40,000 nucleotides of DNA from Leptospira mayottensis 200901116 (GTDB lineage: Bacteria > Spirochaetota > Leptospiria > Leptospirales > Leptospiraceae), in the NCBI RefSeq assembly GCF_000306675.2, contig NZ_CP024871.1:437501-477500 (forward strand). The letters run 5' to 3'. The translations under genes were made by a program, and so were the position numbers. The notes below the pieces were generated by a model. It saw only the letters and a program-made list of their open reading frames with translations, did not search any database and was not told the DNA's origin. This document shows, one piece after another, positions 1 through 26,100 of this stretch. Numbering within the stretch: position 1 is the first letter of the stretch; every line of letters starts with the position of its first letter.

Positions 1-1
1 A

Positions 2-1044
<1,043 letters not shown>

Positions 1045-1068
1045 CTTTGTAGTTTGATTTAGAAAAAA

Positions 1069-1110
1069 CTTTTCGAAAAGTGGGGATCCCACATTCGTTT
1101 TTATTTTTTT
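1069..1110 (+). terminator. Candidate terminator after kdsB
   Basis: About 25 bases past the kdsB stop are two adjoining palindromes, CTTTTCGAAAAG (1069-1080) and GTGGGGATCCCAC (1080-1092), followed by a T-rich run to about 1110. The GC-rich hairpin plus T tract fits a Rho-independent terminator on the plus strand, although the T tract starts a few bases after the stem. Confidence 0.45.
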
Positions 1111-1155
1111 GCGGAAAAATATTTACTGCTTCGATTGGGTGGGTGCACCATGTCA

Positions 1156-1331
1156 GAGTTTGTCTCAAAGACCTTGAAAGAAATCATTTACAATCATTCT
1201 GTAAGTTCGTTATAAAAAATGCAGTAGTTTCCACAGATTCTGTCGTCTTAGTAGTTTATGGGCTGTGGAATAACCTTTTCGTAGTTAAATTCCAATAGGA
1301 ATCCACACCTTGGGATTTTGGGGACAATATC
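1156..1331. repeat. MITE-like repeat copy (degenerate), TIR GAGTTTGTCTCAAAG
   Basis: The left end GAGTTTGTCTCAAAGACC pairs with a right end whose complement reads GATATTGTCCCCAAAATCC. The interior shares a core with other copies: GTAAGTTCGT-TATAAAA, then TTTCCACAGATT, then CTTAGTAGTTTATGG, found again near 39930 and, inverted, near 4190-4260. Flanking triplets are TCA and TAA, an imperfect TNA duplication. The element fills most of the kdsB to STAS-gene gap. No gene is apparent in it. Confidence 0.6.
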
Positions 1332-1368
1332 TAAATTTTAGAAAGAGTTCTTTACGTGAAGCCCTTGA

Positions 1369-1707
<339 letters not shown>

Positions 1708-1757
1708 AAGAAATTTTACAACTTAAAAATCGCTAAATTCTATGGAAGTCAATCGAA

Positions 1758-1973
1758 TTACGCATAATTTCCGAGTTCGGTCGGAGACAATTGGTCAAAT
1801 TGTCTCCCACATTTTTTGCAATAAAATTTAACAGCCTTCGGTTTGCATGAAATTCCGAAAAGAATCAAAAAGATACCGAATTTGGAATATATTTTTTCTT
1901 CTCGACTATTGGGAGAGGTTCTGCTGACTCCGCAGTCTTCACCACAGGGAGAAAGTGGGTTGTTTAAATTCAC
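1758..1973 (-). CDS. Small hypothetical protein with CxxC motif
   Basis: A 71-residue frame opening with GTG. It has an N-terminal C-x(3)-C (CGEDC), a short hydrophobic stretch F-G-I-F-L-I-L-F-G-I, and a zinc-knuckle-like C-K-K-C-G near the C terminus. The two cysteine pairs suggest metal binding, but I recognise no family and there is no good ribosome site before the GTG. It could be a chance ORF or a small zinc-ribbon protein. Confidence 0.35.
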   Translation of the reverse strand: MNLNNPLSPCGEDCGVSRTSPNSREEKIYSKFGIFLILFGISCKPKAVKFYCKKCGRQFDQLSPTELGNYA

Positions 1974-2024
1974 AAGAATAATGTAGCTTAGAGGTCAAAA
2001 AACGCCAATCGAAAAAGTGGAAAT

Positions 2025-2052
2025 GGATCGGAAAACTTTTGTTTTCCGATCC
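2025..2052 (-). terminator. Hairpin downstream of the cytochrome c gene
   Basis: A perfect 12-bp stem GGATCGGAAAAC / GTTTTCCGATCC with a four-base loop, 11 bases past the stop of the minus-strand gene ending at 2064. On the minus strand a short T run (TTTTT) follows a few bases later. Likely a transcription terminator for that gene. Confidence 0.65.
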
Positions 2053-2063
2053 GAGGGAAAATC

Positions 2064-2501
<438 letters not shown>

Positions 2502-2502
2502 A

Positions 2503-2539
<37 letters not shown>

Positions 2540-2560
2540 GATTTTTTTGTCAGACAAATG

Positions 2561-2941
2561 TCAGGGACTTGATTTTTCTCGGGGTTCCGAGGATAAAACG
2601 GGACTAAAGATGAATCCGATCCCGGGTTCATCTCTTTGAAATTGAACGGGAAGATCTATTTTTACCGATTCGGTTACGGGAACTTCTCCTTCTAAAATTC
2701 CCATCGCCTTGATTCCTTCTTCCAACTCTACAACTGCCAAAACATAAGGCGCTCTTTGGGCGAGATGCCCGAAACCTACGTGAACTATTGTGTAAGTGTA
2801 AATCTTACCTTTACCCGAAAATTGAATTTCGGATGTTTTAGAATTTCCACATTGAGAACAAGAGATCAGAGACTCCGTCGTTTGGAAACCGCAGGAGTCG
2901 CATTTTTTTCCTTTCAAGGTTTTTAATATATTTTCAGACAT
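2561..2941 (-). CDS. DUF35 zinc-ribbon/OB-fold protein (acyl-CoA-associated)
   Basis: The 126-residue protein has an N-terminal zinc ribbon (C14-x2-C17, C28-x2-C31) followed by an OB-fold beta domain (G-K-G-K-I-Y-T-Y-T-I-V about 43-53, A-P-Y-V-L-A-V-V-E-L about 64-73), the standard DUF35 layout. Family members usually partner thiolases or act in acyl-CoA metabolism, often beside a thiolase gene. Here no thiolase is adjacent, so the partner must be encoded elsewhere. About 250 bases of spacer upstream hold a fragment resembling a repeat end (TAAAGTTATGGAACAAGCTT, about 3074-3093). Confidence 0.82.
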   Translation of the reverse strand: MSENILKTLKGKKCDSCGFQTTESLISCSQCGNSKTSEIQFSGKGKIYTYTIVHVGFGHLAQRAPYVLAVVELEEGIKAMGILEGEVPVTESVKIDLPVQFQRDEPGIGFIFSPVLSSEPREKSSP

Positions 2942-3190
2942 ATTTAAACTCTCTCCGAATTGCGCATCGATTGTTTAACCTGAGTATGTCGATTGCTAAA
3001 AGTATTTGGGGAATTTAAAGGTTTTTAAATCGTTCTTTCATTGTTAAATTTCATAGTGGTCCCCACAAATTCTAAAGTTATGGAACAAGCTTAAACCGAA
3101 TTTTCATTGGATGGCCGTTAAAACGACATTTTACGCAAAAATTGGACCTTTAGAATTCTTATCTTTGAATTTTGTAAAGATTCTATTTAT

Positions 3191-3499
<309 letters not shown>

Positions 3500-3502
3500 C
3501 CT

Positions 3503-3973
<471 letters not shown>

Positions 3974-4113
3974 TCTATTGTTTCGAAAGGAATAAATCGA
4001 TCTCTGATTGTTAAGGAATCAAACTTATAACAATCGATATTTTAATGCGACTATATCATTCAACATGAAAGCGTATTTTCAATTTGTCCGTGCTTTTTAA
4101 TATTATGATATAA

Positions 4114-4276
4114 GAGTTTGTCCCAAAACTTCGGAATGTAGGCTCCAACGGGAATTTAGCGATTATAAAATCTGTTCGAAAGTTCATAGGACGTAATCTG
4201 TGGGAACCTCCTGCGTTTTATTACGGACTTACTGAATGATTATAAATGATTTCTTTTAAGGTTTTGAAACAAACTC
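4114..4276. repeat. MITE-like element with TAA target duplication
   Basis: Terminal inverted repeats are GAGTTTGTCCCAAAAC at the left and the complement of GAGTTTGTTTCAAAAC at the right (14 of 16 identical). The 163-bp body is flanked by TAA on both sides (4111-4113 and 4277-4279). Read on the minus strand, the interior matches the core of the copies at 1156 and 39882. It fills the spacer between the divisions at 3973 and 4311. No coding potential. Confidence 0.75.
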
Positions 4277-4310
4277 TAAATTGGATCAGAAGTCTTATAA
4301 ACGGACCAAA

Positions 4311-6142
<1,832 letters not shown>

Positions 6143-6235
6143 TTTCCTATCATCTGATCCTTGTATGGAAAGTCGGCAAGCTAAATATCCTCTTTTGCCT
6201 ATTACCAAAGCCTGTTCCAAAACTGTCATTTGTCT

Positions 6236-6314
6236 AAAACCTATCTCAAAAATATCTGAGAATGATCGGAATCATCGTTTTAAATAAAGATAAAGTATTT
6301 TTGAGATAGGTTTT
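6236..6314. repeat. Perfect 19-bp inverted repeat, short MITE-like element
   Basis: AAAACCTATCTCAAAAATA at 6236-6254 recurs as its exact complement at 6296-6314, with 41 bases between. The end ACCTATCTCAAAA resembles the GCCGGTCTCAAAA ends of the IS at 26 kb, so this is probably a very short relative of the MITE family. Nearby, 6209-6225 has another end-like sequence (AGCCTGTTCCAAAACTG). The rest of the spacer, 6315-6654, shows nothing recognisable. Confidence 0.6.
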
Positions 6315-6654
6315 TTAGTAAGGCTTGGAATTTCTTTTACTTAAAATATAAATTATATAATCGTGTATATGAGTCCGCTTGGGTGACTGAATGAGCAATG
6401 AAATCTGCTTTGCAATTTAATAGTAGGACTTGAAAGATGATGGCAAAGGGCGTCTGTGTTTCTTGTTTCTAAAATCCTATCGACGGTTCATTCATTTTTT
6501 CACAATTCCTGAAATCTTCCGTGACATGTTTGTTGGCAATCGGGCGAATCCATGAAGTGTCAATTCGAAGAATCCATAAAATTTTATTCTTAAAAATGGC
6601 CATGAAAAGTTTGATAGGAATGTACTATAGCCTCTTGTTTTGGTGATTCTTTCA

Positions 6655-6697
6655 AAAAGAAAAAACATCGGGCTGAGATAAGACTCCGAGCCCGATG
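6655..6697 (-). terminator. Rho-independent terminator of the CARDB lipoprotein gene
   Basis: Stem CATCGGGCT / AGCCCGATG (6666-6674 and 6689-6697) followed on the minus strand by T6-C-T5. It starts 30 bases past the stop at 6727. Strong intrinsic terminator. Confidence 0.85.
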
Positions 6698-6726
6698 ACA
6701 GGATTTCAAATCAAATTTTCTAACAA

Positions 6727-8193
<1,467 letters not shown>

Positions 8194-8404
8194 TATCATC
8201 TCCTCAAAAATTCACAAATAGATAAACATTTCTTTTTGACTTTTAAATCAGAGAAAAGAGATCAAGTTATAACTTAATTCAAAGGGCGAGAGAAAATGAA
8301 TATAAATCTTGAAATTATATTTCTAAAAGAATTATTCCAAGGAAATGCTACGCATTCAAAGAAAATTTTATGTTCAAAATATCTCCTTTTTCAAGGTAGA
8401 TAAC

Positions 8405-8538
8405 GTGAGTTTGGCATAATCAATGCGAAAGCGATTATTATGCTGCATCCACATAGCGAATAGCACTTTAGTTTCAGTGCGGTCCTACCTTTGTAAGCAA
8501 AGACTGGATTTGCCCAAACTTTCTTATATCAAACTCAC
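8405..8538 (+). other. Highly structured intergenic element (ncRNA or novel MITE candidate)
   Basis: A perfect 9-bp closing stem GTGAGTTTG (8405-8413) / CAAACTCAC (8530-8538) encloses three hairpins. The first abuts the closing stem: 8414-8443, twelve pairs with two single-base bulges, capped by a GAAA tetraloop. The second is GCACT/AGTGC (8463-8480). The third is CTTTG-TAAG-CAAAG (8489-8502). The GNRA loop appears only in the plus-strand reading. The element lies about 210 bases upstream of the minus-strand lipoprotein gene and has no ORF. I cannot match it to a known riboswitch class. Confidence 0.5.
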
Positions 8539-8602
8539 ATTAGAAAATTAAAATTTCCGTCATTCAAGGTCGAAGAACAAACATTTGAGCAAAGTATTTT
8601 AT

Positions 8603-8780
8603 AACGTTTCCAAATCTTAGGCTTAGGATGTGGGAACTCCTATAGGAATTTAACAACACGATAAAGTTTTCTTGTTCGATGCCCCGTAAACTTACCCATA
8701 AGGATGTAATCTGTGGGAACTACTTGTCTTATTACGGACTTGATTGTAGCTAATTTATTTTAAGGTTTTGGGGAGGTTTT
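8603..8780. repeat. MITE-like repeat copy (degenerate)
   Basis: Contains the family core in minus orientation: GGATGTAATCTGTGGGAAC, TATTACGGACTT, then TTAAGGTTTTGGGG at the right end, paralleling the copy at 4114-4276. The left end (GTTTCCAAATCTT) is decayed and no target duplication is clear. Boundaries are approximate. Confidence 0.55.
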
Positions 8781-8784
8781 TAAA

Positions 8785-8819
8785 ATAAAAAACCCCGTTG
8801 AAATCAACGGGGTTTTATT
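8785..8819 (-). terminator. Rho-independent terminator of fcpA
   Basis: Stem AACCCCGTTGA / TCAACGGGGTT with a two-base centre, with A-rich and T-rich flanks on both sides. It lies about 27 bases past the fcpA stop on the minus strand and is followed there by T6-A-T4. A strong terminator, as expected for a highly expressed structural gene. Confidence 0.88.
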
Positions 8820-8843
8820 TCCATTTCGTTTGAAAGAGAGTGG

Positions 8844-12154
<3,311 letters not shown>

Positions 12155-12216
12155 TCATTTCTTGACGATAATCAATATAATAGAAGCTTGTATAGCTAAG
12201 GGAGAAGATCCCGTTC

Positions 12217-13369
<1,153 letters not shown>

Positions 13370-13466
13370 TTGTAAGATGCTTTAGTTTCCTCTATCGGCC
13401 TTCTTGACTCTGTCGATTCAAGAATATCGCATTCGAAACTCCTTATGTTCAAGAATCATACTAGTC

Positions 13467-13648
13467 TATGGATCGGCGGAACTAAAGCAAAACGCCTCTC
13501 TATGGATCGGCGGAACTAAAGCAAAACGCCTCTCTATGGATCGGTGGAACTAAAACCAAACGCCTCTCTATGGATCGGCGGAACTAAAACCAAACGCCTC
13601 TCTATGGATCGGCGGAACTAAAACCAAACGCCTCTCTATGGATCGGCG
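13467..13648. repeat. 34-bp tandem repeat (VNTR), five full copies plus partial sixth
   Basis: Five contiguous 34-base units start at 13467, 13501, 13535, 13569 and 13603; a partial sixth covers 13637-13648. Each opens TATGGATCGGCGGAACTAAA and ends ACGCCTCTC. Units 1-2 carry AAAGCAAAA and units 3-5 AAAACCAAA; unit 3 has one C-to-T change (GGTGG). The near-identity implies recent slippage or recombination. The rest of the 13370-13704 spacer has no gene. Confidence 0.95.
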
Positions 13649-13661
13649 TTTAGGTCGCTCG

Positions 13662-13682
13662 ACGAGTTTTGGGACAAACCTT
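13662..13682. repeat. Solo MITE-type terminal repeat
   Basis: GTTTTGGGACAAACC here is the complement of GGTTTGTCCCAAAAC, the MITE end consensus seen at 4114. No matching left end was found between 13370 and 13466, so it may be a remnant whose body was replaced by the tandem repeat. Confidence 0.45.
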
Positions 13683-13704
13683 TAATAAAAGTTGGTGTTA
13701 GAGT

Positions 13705-14364
<660 letters not shown>

Positions 14365-14451
14365 AAAAAACCTTTTGCATAAGAATTTTGTCCGATCTTC
14401 TTCGATCAAGTCAAAAATGAATCAATAAAGTTGGACTCTTAAATGGTTTCA

Positions 14452-14482
14452 CTTACGCGAGTTCAGCGTAAGACGTTTTTTT
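14452..14482 (+). terminator. Orphan intrinsic-terminator-like hairpin (plus strand)
   Basis: Stem CTTACGC / GCGTAAG (14452-14458 and 14466-14472), followed by ACG and seven T residues on the plus strand. Both flanking genes are on the minus strand, so it does not serve an annotated gene in its orientation. It could end an unannotated small RNA or antisense transcript, or be chance. Confidence 0.4.
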
Positions 14483-14579
14483 CATGCGTTAATTTTTCCG
14501 TAAAAACAAAATGCGGGAACTTATATGTTTTTGTGAAACTCAAGTGTTTCACTCCGTAAAGGCCGCAGAGCTTTCCTAG

Positions 14580-15128
14580 CTACATACTTCCCCAGAACCA
14601 CGGAAATGCTCTCCACAAGAACCAAACAAAAAGCAGGAGATGAAAAAGGTAATTGGAAATTAAGGTCTTCCGTTTTCGGTTGTAAATGTAAATTGAAAAA
14701 ATCAGAACCCAACCGAAGACGTAGAAGAAAAAAACGTGATTCATAAATAAACCGCCTCTGTTGGCGACACCCTCTTTCCAAAAGGTAATCAAATAAAGCG
14801 TGGAAAATATAAAAACGAGTTTAGCAAAGACTAAAGTGTATTTCGGAATCGAGGATTCTTCGGATAAATTCCTTTTTTGTAAAATCGGAAATATCAACAT
14901 GAGAAATAAAACCGAATAATTCAATGGAACGAAGATCCAAGAATAACCGAAAGTTTCTAAAAGCAAACCCGGTAGAAAAACCGGTAAAGAAAATGGAGGC
15001 TCCAATCCGTTCAAACAAGGAACGACTTTGTTTTCAATACAAAATTCGATCGGGATTCTGGTATAAACCGCATAACAACAGAAAAAGACCGAAAGACAGC
15101 CAAGTAAAATGAACGGGTATCGAAACAC
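14580..15128 (-). CDS. Multi-pass membrane protein of unknown function
   Basis: A 182-residue, GTG-started protein with about five hydrophobic segments: roughly 4-22, 50-83 (one long or two short), 97-116, 127-148 and 157-176. Two cysteines (C30, C38) lie in the first external loop. Aromatic content is high near the C terminus (W-F-L-W-R-A-F-P-W-F-W). I do not recognise the family. The neighbouring two-component genes are 70 bases upstream in the same direction, so co-transcription is possible. Confidence 0.6.
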   Translation of the reverse strand: MFRYPFILLGCLSVFFCCYAVYTRIPIEFCIENKVVPCLNGLEPPFSLPVFLPGLLLETFGYSWIFVPLNYSVLFLMLIFPILQKRNLSEESSIPKYTLVFAKLVFIFSTLYLITFWKEGVANRGGLFMNHVFFFYVFGWVLIFSIYIYNRKRKTLISNYLFHLLLFVWFLWRAFPWFWGSM

Positions 15129-15197
15129 GTTGTTTGTTCGGAATTAGTTTGTCGATTCTTCGCTTAACAAATTTGTCGTAGACTTTACAAACGCCGA

Positions 15198-16921
<1,724 letters not shown>

Positions 16922-17431
16922 AAGAGGTTAAAACAATCTTACTTTGCTTCAAAGAAAGAAAAGAAAAAAAGAAATTCCGGGGAAAAATCCCAGAAAAAAG
17001 AGAATTACGTAATTTCCCTTAAATCACGATTTTTTTTGAAGTCGTTGTAAGTGTGTTAGTTTGTTCGTTTTCGTAGGGTATGAACGATCAGTAGAATTTT
17101 ACGGATCATTATAATTTATAAGTTTTCGACTACTCATTTTGAGGGAGTTTTTACGTTCTAAGTTTTGAATTATTATACGTCTTTGTAGTAGGTGTTTCGC
17201 AAAGTAAAAGCGTAGTCGTTCTTATCCTATTACTCAAGATGTTGGTTGATTTCAAATTTTCCACTTTGTACAATTACTCTCTGGAATCTATTTCAAGATA
17301 ACTTACAAGACCGTTTTGCATGGATTAAAATTTTCTTTCTCGTTTTTTAAAAAAATTGATTTTGAGTTTCATTCTCATATTTCTTGACTTTTCCAATCTC
17401 TTTTCTATTTTGGAAACAAAGAGGTCACACA
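16922..17431. other. Divergent intergenic region, kinase / EAL gene
   Basis: About 510 bases with no credible gene. It should hold promoters for the leftward two-component operon and the rightward EAL gene. The only structured item seen is the palindrome AATTACGTAATT (17003-17014). The right part is T-rich. Confidence 0.4.
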
Positions 17432-18337
<906 letters not shown>

Positions 18338-19150
18338 AAGTATATTGTCGAATCGTTTTTCCGCTTCCCGATAAAAAACGATATAAATATAGTTCTAAAG
18401 AATTGTCTTTGTATCGATTGCGGATTTATCCGAAAATGATTCGTATTTGTGTAACGGCTTTGTAGGAGTAGCCTCTATGAAATAATTGATGACTTTGATT
18501 GTACTAATTGATTGGTAATTTAAAGGCTAAAGATTATTCTAAAACCTTAAAAGAAATCAGCTAAAACAGACCATGGTTCGTAATAAAACGCAGGAGTGTC
18601 CTACGGATTGGCAGTTTCTGATGACTTTCAAACGGTCTTTTTCGTTATTCAATATCCTAAAGTTTTAGGACAGACTTTTAAGTCGAAATTTTAAACGGTC
18701 GGCGATTGTTTTGGGTCCGTGAAAATTTCTTTCAATCGATATATTGGTTTAAATATCGTTTTTCTTCGATAGTTTCTATAAGTTGTCTTCGCGAAAATCG
18801 AGTCAACGAATCAGAAATTCGTAGGTTCATTTAGAAATAAAATTTTGATTGGAAAAGGAAATTTTCAACAAACGTTATGTGTTTTTGATTTCGTCTCTAA
18901 CGAAATTGCCGATTTCAAGACATTTTGATTCCCTGAAACCGTTAGGCTTTCTAAACTTTAAAATCTCTCTTTCTATTGTACTTCGTGTTGCGAAGGTAAA
19001 TATCATTCAATAAACTTTGTCTTAGAGTCTTTATTTTTTAAGGAGTGTCTAAAAAATACTTGTCAGCATCTTGGTGGAACATTACTTGGAGGGTGCTATT
19101 GTACAAAATGTCATAAAAATACCAATGGTTTGGAGAGTTTTCGAATTTTT
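18338..19150. other. Long upstream region of the TonB-dependent receptor
   Basis: About 810 bases between the EAL gene and the receptor leader. It holds the repeat copy at 18530-18677; otherwise I see no gene, only AT-rich DNA. One frame stays open from 18962 to the TTTC tract but has no good start before 19130, so I do not call it as coding. Confidence 0.35.
18530..18677. repeat. MITE-like repeat copy
   Basis: Ends are AAGATTATTCTAAAAC at the left and the complement of AAGTCTGTCCTAAAAC at the right. The interior begins CTTAAAAGAAATCA and includes GTTCGTAATAAAACGCAGGA, matching the core of the copies at 1156, 4114 and 39882. Flanking triplets are CTA and TTA, so the target duplication is not exact. 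Confidence 0.6.
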
Positions 19151-21683
<2,533 letters not shown>

Positions 21684-21809
21684 AGATGATATTCTCTGTC
21701 GTAAGCAATCCATAGAATAGCTATGGCCTTATCCATGGAAAGCCGTGACACCTTGAGTTCTGCAACTTTGTGTTTCTTTGGAAATTCGGCTTTAGAATAA
21801 GTTGCGATA

Positions 21810-22811
<1,002 letters not shown>

Positions 22812-22948
22812 GGAGCCAATGTACGAAAATCTCAGTTAAAATCCAATCATAACGGAATCGAGATTCCGTAAAAAGACTGGAAAATTTGCCGCTAAAAACA
22901 ACGATAGCTGGACGGTTTTCTTCTGGGGCAAAGTAGGGAGTTTAAATT

Positions 22949-23836
22949 TTGAAATATACATACATAGAAAATCAAAAAGTAAAATTGTTTCTCTCTTATT
23001 CGGAAACGGATTCGAAGAATGTTATCTTATTCATTCACGGATACCCAGATACTCATAAAACCTGGGATTTGCAGATCGATTCCTTAAAGGAAAAATTCAA
23101 ATTAGGTGCAATCGACTTAAGAGGTTTCGGAAGGTCTTCCAAACCTTTGGAACAATCCGAGTACAACTACGCGGTGATTCTTCCCGATCTTTTAAAAGCA
23201 ATCAATTTTCTTTCCAAAAATAACAAGGTGCATATAGTCGGTCACGATTGGGGAGCGACACTCGGCTGGCTATTTATTAGTGATCCGAAATATTCTAAAT
23301 ACGTAAATTCTTTTACAGCGATTTCCAGTCCTCACCCATGGCTTGCGGGTAAACGAATGATCGACGATCTATTCAGTCTCAATTTTGATAATTGGAAAAA
23401 GGTAATCGATCAGAGTTTTCGTTCCTGGTATATCTGGTTCTTTCAAATTCCAATTCTCCCCGAATTGGTGTGGCAAAATTTCGGTGAATTGATTTACAAA
23501 TGGGTCATGGACCTTGGCGGAGTTCCCCAAAAAGATTTCCTCCGAAAAGTGAATCGAAATGATATCCACAGTGCGACGATTGCGCCTATCAATTTGTTTC
23601 GGGAATTATTGTTCGGTAGAACGGTAATCTCTGCCCCTTCCAACATCAAAATCCCGGTGCAGTTAATTATTCCTCAAAAGGATTTTATCGTTCTTCCGGA
23701 AGTATATGAAAACACATATGACTATGTTGACAATTTAGAAATTCATAAATTAGATTCCAATCATTGGGTGCATCGAGAACAACCGAGCGTAGTGACGGAG
23801 TTGATTCAAAAGTTCGTTTCCAAACATTCCGTATAA
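22949..23836 (+). CDS. Alpha/beta hydrolase, epoxide-hydrolase-like
   Basis: A 295-residue alpha/beta hydrolase. The oxyanion motif H-G-Y-P, the cap-preceding D-L-R-G-F-G-R-S-S-K-P, and the nucleophile elbow G-H-D-W-G (aspartate in place of serine) point to the epoxide hydrolase/haloalkane dehalogenase branch. The acid is probably D in Q-K-D-F and the base H in N-H-W-V-H. A Trp-rich cap region (S-W-Y-I-W-F-F-Q, about 152-159) follows. The TTG start has AGGGAG about eight bases upstream. No adjacent pathway gene hints at the substrate. Confidence 0.82.
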   Translation: MKYTYIENQKVKLFLSYSETDSKNVILFIHGYPDTHKTWDLQIDSLKEKFKLGAIDLRGFGRSSKPLEQSEYNYAVILPDLLKAINFLSKNNKVHIVGHDWGATLGWLFISDPKYSKYVNSFTAISSPHPWLAGKRMIDDLFSLNFDNWKKVIDQSFRSWYIWFFQIPILPELVWQNFGELIYKWVMDLGGVPQKDFLRKVNRNDIHSATIAPINLFRELLFGRTVISAPSNIKIPVQLIIPQKDFIVLPEVYENTYDYVDNLEIHKLDSNHWVHREQPSVVTELIQKFVSKHSV

Positions 23837-24013
23837 CAGGTAAGGAGGATACTTTCAATGTTATGGAGATGTCGGTGTGTTGTTAGTAAAAAGTTCGAAC
23901 TTGTAGATTACATTATATTTATATTATATATATAAAGGATCGTATAAAAAATCAAACGATCTTAAATAGAATACAATAAGAGTCTCGTTGGGCGAAACGT
24001 TCTTCGTAAATGT

Positions 24014-25045
<1,032 letters not shown>

Positions 25046-25067
25046 GGGAATTAGGAGTGAAAAGTCT

Positions 25068-25098
25068 CCATTTTAGTATCTTAAAAATACTAAAATGG
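25068..25098. promoter_or_regulatory. Inverted repeat upstream of the outer-membrane protein gene
   Basis: CCATTTTAGTAT (25068-25079) and its exact complement (25087-25098) with a seven-base spacer, 23 bases before the ATG at 25045. It may be an operator or a 5'UTR hairpin; it lacks the T run expected of a terminator in either direction. Confidence 0.5.
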
Positions 25099-25621
25099 AA
25101 GGGGCCCCATTCTGACTATGTTTTTTCCGTGGATTGTAAATTCAGATTTGTTAATGCGAGATAGATTTCCGCTTTTTTGGTTTCCTTTGCAAACTATTTG
25201 ATCGAGAAAATTAGATTCGAATTTTATTACTCGAACGTATGAAAAGAATACTGTAATGAATTTATTTCAAAAGTTAGAATGTTAGATCTTTTTTAAAAAG
25301 CCAACGATTTTGGATTCGGTGCAATTTTGTGAGGACTTCATATCTTTGTAAAAATTGTCCCTTAATTTTTGGTACCATTTTCATGCGTCCGATTAGAAGC
25401 CTCTGAAAAATAGAAGTAGGGAAGTATCGTTTTTACAAAAACCAAACGGAATTTATTACGGAAAATTTAATTATTGCAAAAGTAGATTTATATAATAAAA
25501 GTATAATTTTCTATTTCGTGTAACTATCGTTTAAAATAACTTTAAAATTGAATGTCTTTTTAGATTTTTCTAAACAAAATTAAACCGCGTACTGTATGAA
25601 AGACAGTTTTATTTGAACTTA
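25099..25621. other. Gene-free AT-rich spacer
   Basis: Nothing recognisable: no frame with a ribosome site, no RNA gene and no clear repeat until the MITE copy at 25622. The 25767-26047 stretch on the other side of that copy is likewise empty. Confidence 0.4.
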
Positions 25622-25763
25622 GAGCCCGTCTCAAAATAGAAAATCTTTAAACGGTCCCCTACGAGTTTCTAAAAAAATGTAGGAGTGCTATAGTTACATC
25701 GTATTGAGGATTTTTTCCGTTGTTTAAAATTATAGGAGTTCCTACAATTTTGAAATGGACATC
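25622..25763. repeat. MITE-like element with TTA target duplication
   Basis: Left end GAGCCCGTCTCAAAAT differs from the IS end at 26048 (GAGCCGGTCTCAAAAC) at only two positions in 16. The right end is the complement of GATGTCCATTTCAAAATTG. The 142-bp body is flanked by TTA at 25619-25621 and 25764-25766. It lies only about 280 bases from the complete IS. Confidence 0.72.
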
Positions 25764-26100
25764 TTAAAAGACGTTTTACTGGGAGATTTGTTTTTACTCA
25801 ATCTGATACAAATCGATTTGAGTTGTGTTAGAAATCGGACAAGGAAGATTTTAATTGAACATTGAAGGATCAGTAGTATTTCTTTATATCCTTAGTTTGT
25901 AGATTGGACTATCTCAAATCATAAAATTTTTTTTCCTGTATTTCAATGAAACTTTTTAACAATTCCATAAATTTCGCACTGCAATTTTTCCTAACGTAAA
26001 GTGCGGTATTCATTTTTTTAGATAGATCTTGAATCAATCTTTAGTAAGAGCCGGTCTCAAAACTGGTTGTACAGAGAAAGTGTAAAAATATAAATGTGAA

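Noticed and set aside
6143..6229. 29-residue N-terminal extension of HMG-CoA lyase
   Set aside because: No ribosome site, no family similarity, and its start lies in repeat-derived DNA.
13467..13648. CRISPR array
   Set aside because: The 34-bp units are directly contiguous without variable spacers and no cas genes are present.
18962..19150. Open frame upstream of ATG 19151 with a Cys-rich stretch (G-C-Y-C-T-K-C-H)
   Set aside because: It is in frame with ATG 19151 and looks faintly like a formaldehyde-activating-enzyme motif, but no start codon or ribosome site supports it and the stretch is too short; probably chance or a remnant.
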